Shown: piece by piece, positions 28,024 through 35,177 of the stretch
Layout: the number at the start of each line of letters is the position of its first letter
Numbering within the stretch: position 1 is the stretch's first letter
Assembly: GCA_001567515.1 (NCBI GenBank)
Contig: LLEV01000008.1
Coordinates: 1-36,609 of the forward strand
Source of the DNA: Microgenomates bacterium OLB22
GTDB taxonomy: Bacteria > Patescibacteriota > Microgenomatia > UBA1406 > HO2-37-13b
DNA length: 36,609 nt
Direction: 5' to 3'
Notes under the pieces: generated by a model
The model's input: the letters and a program-made list of their open reading frames with translations, nothing else
Databases searched by the model: none
Told to the model about the DNA's origin: nothing
Program-made: the position numbers and the translations under genes

Positions 28024-28608
28024 AAAAAAAGTGTGCTTATCACAGTCGGGATAGCTGTAAGTATATTAGCCTTATGGCTAGTACTTAGCAAAGGTACTAT
28101 TCGTATTCCTTTTTTTGGTAAGGCACAAGAGGTTGAGGCTATACGCGTCATTGTTGAGGCCTCTAATGCAGAGTCGTCTACGATAGTGGTATCAGTCGAG
28201 TCAAAGGCGTATTCACCGGGATTTATCAAGCTGGTGGGTAACTTTGACCCTACTCAAATGCAGATCAGAAAAGTTGAGAATAAATCTCAGTTAATCAAAA
28301 GTGGTTATACGGCCAACATGATCTATAGTACTCCAAATAAAGAAGCAAATCTGACTGGACGTTATGTCTTTGCTGTAGGAGCGAAACCGGGTATGGCTAT
28401 CGAAGGAAGACTTCGTGATGAGATAGCTGCTATAACACTTCAAGGTAATTCATCTACTAGACTTGGTCGTCAACAAGTACAGGAATTCAACTTGAAAATT
28501 GATACTAAGCAAAGCCAGATCATTGCCCTTGATGGGACCATTCTTCCATTTGTAGTCGACTATCGCTCTAGTCAGTCACAAAGCACACGATCAGATACTC
28601 GTCGATGA
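28020..28608 (+). CDS. Membrane-anchored cohesin-like protein (one homopolymer frameshift)
   Basis: An ATG at 28020 overlaps the stop of the dockerin-like gene (ATGA). It is followed by A8 at 28023-28030; with A7 it reads MKKSVLITVGIAVSILALWLV, a single N-terminal membrane anchor, and continues to 195 residues. In the sequence as given only a GTG at 28033 opens this frame. The outer domain (residues 40-180) is beta-rich: TIVVSVESKAYSPGFIKLVG, FDPTQMQIRKVEN, AAITLQG and IIALDGTILPFVVD. The FDPTQMQ-like strand and the closing DG-L-P segment resemble cohesin domains, which bind dockerins. The match is to a pattern and is moderate. A possible role is to hold the neighbouring secreted protein on the cell surface. 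Confidence 0.6.
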
Positions 28609-28619
28609 TCAAATACTAT

Positions 28620-28845
28620 TCATAGTAGCTGATAGATATCTTTGCGATGTGCGATAAGGATGATGTGAGGCTCATTTTTCTTTGTCACTTCTTCAAGATC
28701 GCGACCGCCAGTGAAATCAGCTTCTTTTACCGCCTTGTGGTCGACAGCATTTTCAACTGCGGAAACAATCGTATCATAGAGATCCTCCCTTTTTTTGAAA
28801 ATTGTTTCACCATCTTCACGTGAGGGGTGCCGACTTCTTCTTCAA
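28620..28845 (-). CDS. Small basic hypothetical protein, frame disturbed
   Basis: A TTG at 28845 overlaps the TGA of the upstream gene (TTGA) and has GGAGGG just ahead. It reads KKKSAP, then needs one base fewer in the G4 at 28824-28827 to continue PSREDGETIFKKREDLYDTI and end in HRKDIYQLL, giving 74 residues. An alternative needs no indel: the same downstream frame is also the in-frame continuation of the upstream gene past its TGA. The protein is charged with no known motif. It converges on the cohesin-like gene. Confidence 0.4.
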
Positions 28846-29402
28846 GATCCCTCCTCTATGGACTCAATCTTGATTATGCCCTCTTTATCTCCCCACATGT
28901 ATCCCTCATATTTCTGGAGAGTTTCCGGATGCTTTTTATCCGAATCACGTAGTGGTGAGAATTGGATGATAGTTTTGAAAGGGATAGTACGCAGTTCATC
29001 TCCAAATGAACACCTGTCTATATCACCTGAGATGACCAGTTTGTGGCAAGCCTTAATTGCGGGGAAGATATCTGGACGCAACGCATCAATATTCTTAAGC
29101 AAGATAACTCTTTCCTGTATGTCGGGAGTCTGTTTAAGGGTCGTTAGCAAGTCTTCTTCCTCGCCAGTCTTTACTGATATTACGTTACCTAGATCGCCAT
29201 CCCTCATCTGTTCTCTAAACTCTTCTTTCGCCATGTCATATCGTGAGAAAAACAGTATTTTGCTGCCATTTCGGGCAAACTGTGCGATCAAGGAGATCGT
29301 AAACAACGATGAACCTGCCTTGTCAATCCCATGAATCAAGATAGGTAGATCCTTTTCTGTGAAAGTGAATTCTTGATTGTTTAGGAAAATTCTCGTGACC
29401 AT
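28842..29402 (-). CDS. RecA/KaiC-like P-loop-related hypothetical protein
   Basis: This is a 186-residue protein. LPILIHGIDKAGSSLFTISL occupies the position of a Walker A loop, with KAGSS in place of GK-S/T. Then comes SKILFFSRYDMAKEEF, and a hydrophobic strand ending in Asp (RVILLKNID) as in Walker B. The order resembles a small RecA-fold ATPase such as those that bind DNA or act as circadian/KaiC-like regulators, but the P-loop is degenerate and nucleotide binding is uncertain. The ATG at 29402 has TATACT 6 nt ahead. It ends in a TTGA overlap with the small basic gene. Confidence 0.55.
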   Translation of the reverse strand: MVTRIFLNNQEFTFTEKDLPILIHGIDKAGSSLFTISLIAQFARNGSKILFFSRYDMAKEEFREQMRDGDLGNVISVKTGEEEDLLTTLKQTPDIQERVILLKNIDALRPDIFPAIKACHKLVISGDIDRCSFGDELRTIPFKTIIQFSPLRDSDKKHPETLQKYEGYMWGDKEGIIKIESIEEGS

Positions 29403-29408
29403 GATGAG

Positions 29409-29414
29409 AGTATA
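29409..29414 (-). promoter_or_regulatory. -10 box of the P-loop-like gene
   Basis: On the minus strand TATACT ends 6 nt before the ATG at 29402, predicting a leaderless mRNA. Confidence 0.5.
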
Positions 29415-29453
29415 TCATCAGTGGTGGATAGTGCTATGTCTTTTACAAGGCAT

Positions 29454-29497
29454 AAAAAGGGTAGTAGACATCCTCGCATTTGCGAGTTCTACTACCC
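29454..29497 (-). terminator. Terminator of the membrane protein at 29544
   Basis: On the minus strand GGGTAGTAGA and TCTACTACCC form a 10-bp stem around an inner CTCGCA/TGCGAG stem, followed by TTTTT. This is one of the strongest terminators in the window. Confidence 0.88.
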
Positions 29498-29543
29498 AAT
29501 GGCATTATCGAACCGGAGCTGGAAGCTGATCAGGAGTTGTGAC

Positions 29544-29972
29544 CTACTGGCCGTCGACCTTGACGGTAAATCCACTGTCTTGCAGGAGCTTGAGATCACC
29601 TGCGGCCCTATTGCCTGTGAGAGTCAAAGGGCCGTGCTTTTCTACGTGCCGTATGAGGGCATCAACTCCCTCAAGTGTGCTGATCAACTTAGGATCTGCC
29701 TCGCGGATAATCCGGAACTTATCATCCTTCTCATCGACTTCATACCACGTCTTGCCTCCATCCATAGACCAAAGGCAGTAGTTATATGGCGTCTTTCCAT
29801 CACCATACAAGAGTGTCACACCTTGCTTACGCAAGAATGTCTCATTATAGTATGTGAGGCTCCTCTGATCGCGCTTGTATTCAATTGAACGAAAGACGGA
29901 CTGTCGGCCAACAAAGAATGCTACAGCCAGGGCAATGAAGGTAATCCCACGGAGCACAAGACCTTGGTTCAC
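29544..29972 (-). CDS. Hypothetical protein with N-terminal membrane anchor
   Basis: The 142-residue protein starts with a hydrophobic helix (GITFIALAVAFFVG), followed by a soluble domain of about 115 residues. That domain has LLYGDGKTPYNYCLWSMDGG, KTWYEVDE and a C-terminal helix-strand part, GVDALIRHVEKHGPLTL and LLQDSGFTVKVDG. SMDGGKTWYEV resembles the S-x-DGG-x-TW signature of BNR/Asp-box beta-propeller repeats, but only one copy is present. The family is unknown. The start is GTG at 29972, fixed by AAGGAGGT a few bases upstream. It has its own consensus promoter and terminator. Confidence 0.65.
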   Translation of the reverse strand: MNQGLVLRGITFIALAVAFFVGRQSVFRSIEYKRDQRSLTYYNETFLRKQGVTLLYGDGKTPYNYCLWSMDGGKTWYEVDEKDDKFRIIREADPKLISTLEGVDALIRHVEKHGPLTLTGNRAAGDLKLLQDSGFTVKVDGQ

Positions 29973-30021
29973 CCGTACCTCCTTGGTTACGTGGATATCA
30001 CCGTTGTGAAGAGACTATGCT

Positions 30022-30049
30022 ATTATAGCAAAATGGAGGGAGGTGTCAA
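30022..30049 (-). promoter_or_regulatory. Consensus promoter of the membrane protein at 29544
   Basis: On the minus strand TTGACA (30044-30049), a 16-bp spacer and TATAAT (30022-30027) match the sigma-70 consensus in both boxes. The leader is about 45 nt with a strong Shine-Dalgarno. Confidence 0.8.
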
Positions 30050-30146
30050 TTTTATAGGGTGTTAAGAAGGTCTGATTCATAGGCCTGTGCCAGGAGACAT
30101 TCGGACCCGTCTGTCAACAAAGGAACAGTTGTGATACCATATTTTT

Positions 30147-30478
30147 ATGGAATCAGATGAGCCTAGATTAAAAGGAAGCTTGCTTAAAATTGTGGGGACA
30201 GAACCCCCCCAAGCACACAGTTAAGAGGAGATCTTTTTGAAAGGTTGAAGGCGGGTACAACAGATAGCACTCCTAACGAAAAACTCAGTCAACCCCATGA
30301 AGTCGTAGTTGGTGCCAGAATAGTGCAAAGAGATTCGGGAGTAACCTTTGAAATAGTAGGGATAGATGACATAACGAAAGTTGTTCAGCTAAAGGCAGAG
30401 GATGGTCATACGGTTACCCTTGCACACTCAGACCTGCAGCGCAAACTTGTAACTAAAGGAAGTCCCTGGCATTGGTAA
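30147..30478 (+). CDS. Small hypothetical protein (one homopolymer frameshift)
   Basis: The ATG at 30147 reads MESDEPRLKGSLLKIVGTEPP and stops after C7 30204-30210. With C8 it continues STQLRGDLFERLKAGTTD into the long downstream frame and ends VTKGSPWHW, giving 110 residues. The second half, VVVGARIVQRDSGVTFEIVG through VVQLKAEDGHTVTLAHSDL, reads like a small beta-barrel (SH3- or S1-like). No family is recognised. As assembled, only a TTG at 30245 opens the long frame. Confidence 0.45.
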
Positions 30479-30498
30479 CTTCTGTCATATGTTCAATC

Positions 30499-30789
30499 TC
30501 AGTCAGATTTTTTGATTAGTATATTTTCTTTCAGACTGTCTTTTAACATTAATCGCAAGGTTTTCTTTCCAACTGTAGTTTTGAAATACTTCTCTCTCCG
30601 AGTTGCGTCGTGTTTAGATAAGTAGTATTCACAAAAAAGGAGAGTAAGTGGCCTTCTTGGCTCAGTGGCTTTTGAGTTGCCAGTAATGTGAGAAGTCAAT
30701 CTTTGATTGAGGTTAGTTGTGTAGCCAATATAGAGATTGCCGTCTTTCAAACTTAACAATACATAAACACAGTATTGGAGTTTTTTCAT
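30499..30789 (-). CDS. GIY-YIG endonuclease-domain protein A
   Basis: This 96-residue single-domain GIY-YIG protein has YCVYVLLSLKDGNLYIGYT (the two-strand GIY...YIG core), the Arg in LNQRLTSH, and CEYYLSKHDATRREKYFK with the conserved Glu. It resembles the stand-alone UvrC-N-domain-like proteins (YhbQ/YazA group) that are abundant and patchily distributed in bacteria. The closest comparison in the window is the second GIY-YIG gene, but the two differ widely in sequence. It sits on the outer side of a large hairpin and has no obvious promoter. Confidence 0.85.
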   Translation of the reverse strand: MKKLQYCVYVLLSLKDGNLYIGYTTNLNQRLTSHITGNSKATEPRRPLTLLFCEYYLSKHDATRREKYFKTTVGKKTLRLMLKDSLKENILIKKSD

Positions 30790-30852
30790 GAACCATGTTT
30801 GACTCTTTAAGAGACATATTAGGGGAATAGCAGATCGGAGATCGCTATACCC

Positions 30853-30898
30853 CGGTGAAGTGATCCGCGGAAAACCTCTCCGCGGATCTACTTCACCG
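30853..30898. repeat. Large inverted repeat (18-bp stem)
   Basis: CGGTGAAGT-GATCCGCGG pairs with its complement across a 9-base loop with one bulged base. Neither strand has a T-run after it, so it does not look like a simple terminator. It lies between the two GIY-YIG genes, and its last base abuts the tRNA-Tyr fragment. Confidence 0.8.
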
Positions 30899-30914
30899 TC
30901 CAGGGAGCAGGATT
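30898..30914. repeat. 17-bp duplicate of the tRNA-Tyr 3' end (att-like)
   Basis: GTCCAGGGAGCAGGATT is identical to 31290-31306, which covers the discriminator, the 3' acceptor strand and part of the T arm of tRNA-Tyr. Both copies have the same orientation, about 392 bp apart. Confidence 0.8.
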
Positions 30915-30959
30915 TGGTTCGATGAACTCACCACAAGCTCACAAGGTTCTTCATCCAAA

Positions 30960-31256
30960 CTATCCCAACACTTCATCAAGCTCAATGCAATGAGGATCGT
31001 CTATTTTCCGATCAATCAGCATTTGCTTCTTTACATGAGACCAGCCTTTAACCTGTTTTTCACGAAGGGCCGCTTTATGTTTAGTAGTATATTTTTCGCA
31101 ATAGAGAAGTTTCACTTCAGAAAACCTTCTAGTATATAAGGGTTCTTTACTTATATGATCTTGAATTCTAATCCTGACCTCAGGAGTAATTCCAACATAG
31201 AAGGTTTTCTGATCGCAAAGAAGCAAATATACATACCAAAATCCTTTTTTATACAT
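30960..31256 (-). CDS. GIY-YIG endonuclease-domain protein B
   Basis: This 98-residue GIY-YIG protein has FWYVYLLLCDQKTFYVGIT, IRIQDHI, and YCEKYTTKHKAALREKQVK with the conserved Glu. The ATG at 31256 is preferred over the TTG at 31274 because TATACT (31261-31266 on the minus strand) lies directly ahead of it. The gene lies between two direct repeats derived from the tRNA-Tyr 3' end, so it may be a tiny integrated element. Stand-alone GIY-YIG proteins have no proven role; homing or repair-like nicking is possible. Confidence 0.85.
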   Translation of the reverse strand: MYKKGFWYVYLLLCDQKTFYVGITPEVRIRIQDHISKEPLYTRRFSEVKLLYCEKYTTKHKAALREKQVKGWSHVKKQMLIDRKIDDPHCIELDEVLG

Positions 31257-31270
31257 AGTCAGTATAGCTT

Positions 31271-31289
31271 GCACTGAGCTTGTCGAAGT
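31271..31289. repeat. Dispersed motif CACTGAGCTTGTCGAAGTG
   Basis: This 19-bp motif with CACT/AGTG inverted ends lies between GIY-YIG gene B and tRNA-Tyr. Read on the minus strand it contains TTCGACAAGCTCAG, a motif I recall as a frequent intergenic repeat in many bacterial genomes. It may also supply the -35 region (TTCGAC) of gene B. Confidence 0.5.
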
Positions 31290-31290
31290 G

Positions 31291-31373
<83 letters not shown>

Positions 31374-31480
31374 TAAGTAGTCTCATTGTACACAACAGAG
31401 TGAATGCTCTGTCTGTAGACTGTAAATTATATCATCTTGACAGTCTATAGTGGTAGTTATTTTTCAAAACTGTCAGCTAT

Positions 31481-31515
31481 AAAAAAAAGACCTGTGACTA
31501 CTAGTCACAGGTCTT
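31481..31515 (-). terminator. Terminator of the gene at 31520
   Basis: On the minus strand AAGACCTGTGACT and AGTCACAGGTCTT form a 13-bp stem with a 3-base loop, followed by a T-run of eight bases (the last two pair into the stem). Confidence 0.9.
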
Positions 31516-31519
31516 ATGG

Positions 31520-31855
31520 TCACGCTGCAGCAAGTTCGCGAAGAGGCATCAAACCTCCGCGCGCACCTTGCTCGGTCGGGATCTTGTATGTGACCTCCCG
31601 CCACCACATCTTGAGGGTGTCGGGATCGGTCACGAACCCCCCGGGGATTTCGATTTCCAGAAGGATCTCACAATTGTCGGGATAGGGATCGCAGTTGGTC
31701 TCGTCGATCAAATTCGACCAGGCCATCGCTTTCCCGCAGTCGCAACGCCAATCCTCCGGCTTGAACACCGGATCGGCATAGGCCACATCTGCCCAGTCGA
31801 TCTCTCTCGAGTGGCCTCCGGAGCAGACGACTTGATACGTTCCTTCAAATGACAC
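31520..31855 (-). CDS. Orphan Cys-rich hypothetical protein of higher GC
   Basis: The 111-residue protein begins with GTG at 31855 behind AAAGGGAG. Cys and His residues (CSGGH near 11-15, RCDCG near 37-41, and two more in NCDPYPDNC) suggest a bound metal. The rest is acidic with PGGFVTDPDTLKMWWREV. No family is recognised. Its GC content is visibly higher than that of its neighbours, with many G/C third positions, which suggests it arrived by transfer. It has a strong terminator and stands alone. Confidence 0.6.
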   Translation of the reverse strand: MSFEGTYQVVCSGGHSREIDWADVAYADPVFKPEDWRCDCGKAMAWSNLIDETNCDPYPDNCEILLEIEIPGGFVTDPDTLKMWWREVTYKIPTEQGARGGLMPLRELAAA

Positions 31856-31948
31856 CGGTCACTCCCTTTTGCGTGATTGTGCCTACAGTATACTCTATCT
31901 TATAGTAATTGTCAAGGTGGATAGTACTAGACGATTACTCCATTCCTG

Positions 31949-31954
31949 TATAAT
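31949..31954 (+). promoter_or_regulatory. -10 box of the gene at 31964
   Basis: A perfect TATAAT ends 9 nt before the ATG, giving a leader of about 2-3 nt. No Shine-Dalgarno. Confidence 0.55.
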
Positions 31955-31963
31955 CTGCCTAGT

Positions 31964-32374
31964 ATGTCCGAAAGAACGCCACTCCCCGAAGCCTTCAGAA
32001 GATTGTTTGAAGAGATTGATGAGAGAGAAGACGTAATTGAGGAGGCTTTCTATGTTTATGTAGACAGATTGATTGCCTTGAAAACAAACTTCATAAGAGG
32101 GTTAATACTAGCTGCCCCAAACAGCGACTCTGATAAAGGGAGAGACTATGACGCATATATCTTCAATATTCTGGTTGAAGAATATGACCCGGAGACTGTT
32201 GGGATACATGGCGCAAGCATAAGAGCGGTAGGTCAAGCGATGTGCGATTTTGAGATGGCCGTCTTGAATCATCTCCGTCTCAGGATGTCCAATGTGAGAC
32301 CCACGAGGATAGATTCGCTACGTCAAAAACTCCAAGATATGAATATGGAAGTGGAAGAGGTTTATTTTTATTGA
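31964..32374 (+). CDS. Helical hypothetical protein
   Basis: The 136-residue protein is rich in Glu, Arg and Leu and is predicted to be almost entirely helical (RRLFEEIDEREDVIEEAF, GASIRAVGQAMCDFEMAVL, SLRQKLQDMNMEVEEVYFY). It has no signal peptide, membrane segment or recognised motif. The ATG is supported by a TATAAT directly ahead. The HIT gene starts 36 bp downstream from its own promoter. Confidence 0.6.
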   Translation: MSERTPLPEAFRRLFEEIDEREDVIEEAFYVYVDRLIALKTNFIRGLILAAPNSDSDKGRDYDAYIFNILVEEYDPETVGIHGASIRAVGQAMCDFEMAVLNHLRLRMSNVRPTRIDSLRQKLQDMNMEVEEVYFY

Positions 32375-32398
32375 AGATTCATCGCTCTAGACTATTGA

Positions 32399-32404
32399 TA
32401 TACT
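32399..32404 (+). promoter_or_regulatory. -10 box of the HIT gene
   Basis: TATACT ends 6 nt before the ATG at 32411, predicting a leaderless mRNA. Confidence 0.5.
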
Positions 32405-32410
32405 ATCCCT

Positions 32411-33583
32411 ATGGAAGGATGTGTCTTTTGCTCAATTGTCAAAGGGGAAGCTCATTCCCACACGATCTGGGAAGATGATAACCACATCGCATTTCTCTCG
32501 ATTTTCCCCAACACTGAGGGCACTACTGTCGTGATTCCCAAGACTCACTATCCGAGCTATTTTGCTGATTTGCCTCGAGAGGTACTGACTGACCTTATGC
32601 TTGCAGCTCAAAAAGTCGCAAAGCTCCTTGATGCAAAACTAGAAGATGTCGGTCGTACGGCTATGGTGTTTGAAGGATTCGGTGTTGATCATATCCACGC
32701 GAAACTTTTCCCTATGCATGGCACTGCTAATATGGAGCAGTGGAAACCAATCGGATCTAAAATAGATACCTATTTTGAGACCTATGAAGGGTATATTTCT
32801 TCAAACGATAGCGGGAGAGCCGATGACGAAGTCTTAGCTAAACTTGCTGAAAAGATAAAAAAAATAGTCAGTCACATCATGGCCCTTATCAAAACATTAC
32901 TGACCCGGTATCTCAAAGAGATCATGTATGGGAGTACCGATGGTATCATCACCACATTTGCGGTAGTTGCTGGTTTTGCTGGGGCACAGGCAAATACTCC
33001 GGGGCTAGGGTTACCACTAGCTGTAGTGCTCCTTTTTGGGATGGCAAATCTGTTTGCTGATGCCGCCTCCATGGGGCTGGGGAACTTTCTTTCAGTCAAG
33101 ACTGAGCATGATGTGTATGCCAACGAACTAAGAAAAAAGCTAAAAAGTATCCAAAAAAAGCCGGAAATGGAAATGCAGCGGAGCATGCAGCTCTTAGAAG
33201 GGCGGGGGTTTGACAGTACGAGTTCACGTGCCATAGCGGTGCACTATGTCAAAAATCCTTCCTATCTAGCACGTTTTTTATTAGAGGAAGAGCATGATAT
33301 GATCGATCCAACAGCAGAGACACCTTTTCATACCGGTCTTGCGACGTTTCTATCATTTGTCATTTTTGGATCGATTCCCCTTATCCCTTTTGCTGTCTCT
33401 GGTGGATCAATCCCTCCTCTCTGGGTTTCGAGTATTGCCACAGGGATTGCACTGGTCATCCTAGGTATCCTGAGGTGGCGAGTCACGCGACAAACGGTGG
33501 CACGATCACTTGGTGAGACAATCTTGCTTGGATCTCTGGCAGCTCTGCTTGCTTATAAGATAGGGACGCTATTCCAATTTTAG
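32411..33583 (+). CDS. HIT-family protein joined in frame to a VIT1/CCC1-type iron/manganese transporter (probably two genes)
   Basis: Residues 1-150 form a HIT domain: CVFCSIVKGEA, EGTTVVIPKTHYPSY and DHIHAKLFPMHG. The catalytic triad H-x-H-x-H reads H-I-H-A-K, so the third His is Lys. From about 157 on is a VIT1/CCC1 membrane protein: EIMYGSTDGIITTFAVVAGFAGA in two parts, then FADAASMGLGNFLSVKTEHD and LEEEHDMIDPTA, plus five hydrophobic helices. This family moves Fe2+ or Mn2+. The hinge holds A8 (32857-32864); with A7 the frame stops at once (TAG at 32865-32867) after a 151-residue HIT protein. An ATG at 32879 then opens a complete 234-residue transporter. Two adjacent genes are therefore more likely than a true fusion. 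Confidence 0.85.
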   Translation: MEGCVFCSIVKGEAHSHTIWEDDNHIAFLSIFPNTEGTTVVIPKTHYPSYFADLPREVLTDLMLAAQKVAKLLDAKLEDVGRTAMVFEGFGVDHIHAKLFPMHGTANMEQWKPIGSKIDTYFETYEGYISSNDSGRADDEVLAKLAEKIKKIVSHIMALIKTLLTRYLKEIMYGSTDGIITTFAVVAGFAGAQANTPGLGLPLAVVLLFGMANLFADAASMGLGNFLSVKTEHDVYANELRKKLKSIQKKPEMEMQRSMQLLEGRGFDSTSSRAIAVHYVKNPSYLARFLLEEEHDMIDPTAETPFHTGLATFLSFVIFGSIPLIPFAVSGGSIPPLWVSSIATGIALVILGILRWRVTRQTVARSLGETILLGSLAALLAYKIGTLFQF

Positions 33584-33649
33584 ATGAGTGATTCCTATAA
33601 ACTACTTGCAATTCGAGTCGATTGACGCGTATCATGGTGTTAGAAGGCT

Positions 33650-35157
33650 ATGGTCTACTTATATCTAGATAATGCGACGATAAAACTACTCGCGCTCTCA
33701 AAGACGATGTTGGGACAGTATCATGTCTCTGCGTTCACAAAAAAGCACACAACGCAACTGCTTGTCGATGGCTATGTTCATAATGTCGACATCCTGGCGA
33801 GTGCTATAAAGGAGGCCGTCTTATCTGCCCAACCCCACCAAGTACAGGAAAAAAAGTCTTACGATCATACTGCCACAGACTTCCTTTTCATTCCTGCGAC
33901 AGGACGTGCCGCTTGGTACATCTGAGCAAGCAGTAATTCCCATGATCAAAGATCGTCTGCGTACAGAGCATATGATCGATAGTGATCACTCAGTCCTGAC
34001 TTTTGTTCGGTTGCAGCAACAGGCTGAACAAAAAGCTAGTATGTATGCCTTGCCCAAAGCCGAGTATGAAAAATTTGCCCAAGCAGCTACTCTAGCAGGC
34101 ATGGGCTTGGTCAAGATCCTTCCCGATACAATCGCATACTTCACTCTCTTTAGAAAAACACTGCGCGAAGAAAAAAAAAGAGCTCATTTTTTATCTTTCA
34201 CAGCATGCTGATGGTGGGATCGGATATTTATTTGACTCTCTCGGATTGAAAGAGCCACATCAGCAGTTGTTTGGTAGTGATCCACGCGAACAATTGAAAT
34301 TACTCTCAGATCATATCCAGGGTCAGGGACATAAGATCAATAGATTGATATTGTCAGGAGAGCTTGCTCCGCAGATCCGTCAGGATCTATTTACCAAAGA
34401 AGTAGGTATCTGGACAAACCCCCTAGAGAAAATCGTTCAAAACTTTTATCTCCAGTATCTAAAAGTCTTAGTCCCAAATGATCAGGATAGCGTCCCATAT
34501 CTGTCCTATGACGCATGCTTTGGTGCGTTTATCCATGACTATGAGCAAAATGCTCTCTCGCAGCCATTAGATCAGCATACTATAGCTCAAGAAGAAGCCC
34601 CAAAACCATCTTTGTTTGGAGCAAAGCCTATGACTAAGAGTCCTGGGCTTAAGGCTCCGTCTGTAGGCATTGGTAAGAGAGATGTGTTTATCTTTCTCTT
34701 TTCATTCATCTTTTCATTTGCCCTTATCTGGGGGTCATCACAGCTAAAGATGATTCCTTCATTTGGTAATCTAGCATTACTTAAGCAGACCACACCTACT
34801 CCAGAACCAACGACAGTCCCGGCCGCCTCTCCCACCCCAACACCTGCTATCGATAGAGCTAAGCTCAAGGTAAAAGTATTAAACGGTGAGGGAACTCCTG
34901 GCAAGGCAGGCAAAGTTGCTACCTATCTAAAAGAGCGAGGATACTCGGACATAGTTACCGCAAATGCTGACTCTTTTGATTTTAAACAGACAGTAGTACG
35001 GATCCAGAAAGATAAGAAGGAAAGTCTCTCAGGTCTCGTCGTAGCTGACTTGGCGGACGCCACTACTATATCTCTTGATAAAGTTGAAGAACTCGAGGCC
35101 ACTGAGACGGCTGATATCATCATAGTGATGGGAGCGGATTTCAAGACTACGGAGTAG
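33650..35157 (+). CDS. PilM-like N-terminal domain, single TM helix and C-terminal LytR_C domain (two homopolymer frameshifts)
   Basis: Three frames join into one 501-residue protein when A7 33849-33855 and A9 34171-34179 each lose one A. The joints read QEKKSLTIILPQTSFSFLRQ and EEKKELIFYLSQHADGG. The first 300 residues have a PilM/FtsA-like flow: a short N-terminal LYLDNATIKLLAL strand pair, TIILPQTSFSFLRQDVP, then NRLILSGELAPQI. A membrane helix follows (VFIFLFSFIFSFALIWG), then a Pro/Thr linker and a LytR_C-type domain (KVKVLNGEGTPGKAGKVATY, TADIIIVMGADF). The arrangement puts an actin-like module inside and a wall- or envelope-facing domain outside. The function is unknown; a link to pilus or cell-envelope assembly is inferred from the domains. 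Confidence 0.65.
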
Positions 35158-35164
35158 AAGCTGT

Positions 35165-35170
35165 TATAAT
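35165..35170 (+). promoter_or_regulatory. -10 box of prfB
   Basis: A perfect TATAAT ends 7 nt before the prfB ATG at 35178, predicting a leaderless transcript. Confidence 0.6.
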
Positions 35171-35177
35171 ACTCCGT

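Noticed and set aside
28842-28844. UGA recoded as an amino acid (as in Gracilibacteria)
   Set aside because: Many intact genes end cleanly at TGA and an RF2 with an SPF motif is present, so the standard code is favoured.
28795-29334. 179-codon plus-strand frame opposite the P-loop-like gene
   Set aside because: The minus-strand gene has the start signals and a coherent alpha/beta pattern; the plus-strand translation is low-complexity and Ser-rich.
30853-30898. Large hairpin as a rho-independent terminator
   Set aside because: Neither strand has a T-run following the stem; it is more like a repeat or element-end structure.
30898-30914. A second tRNA gene beside tRNA-Tyr
   Set aside because: Only 17 nt match the tRNA 3' end; the following bases do not form T-arm, anticodon or D-arm stems.
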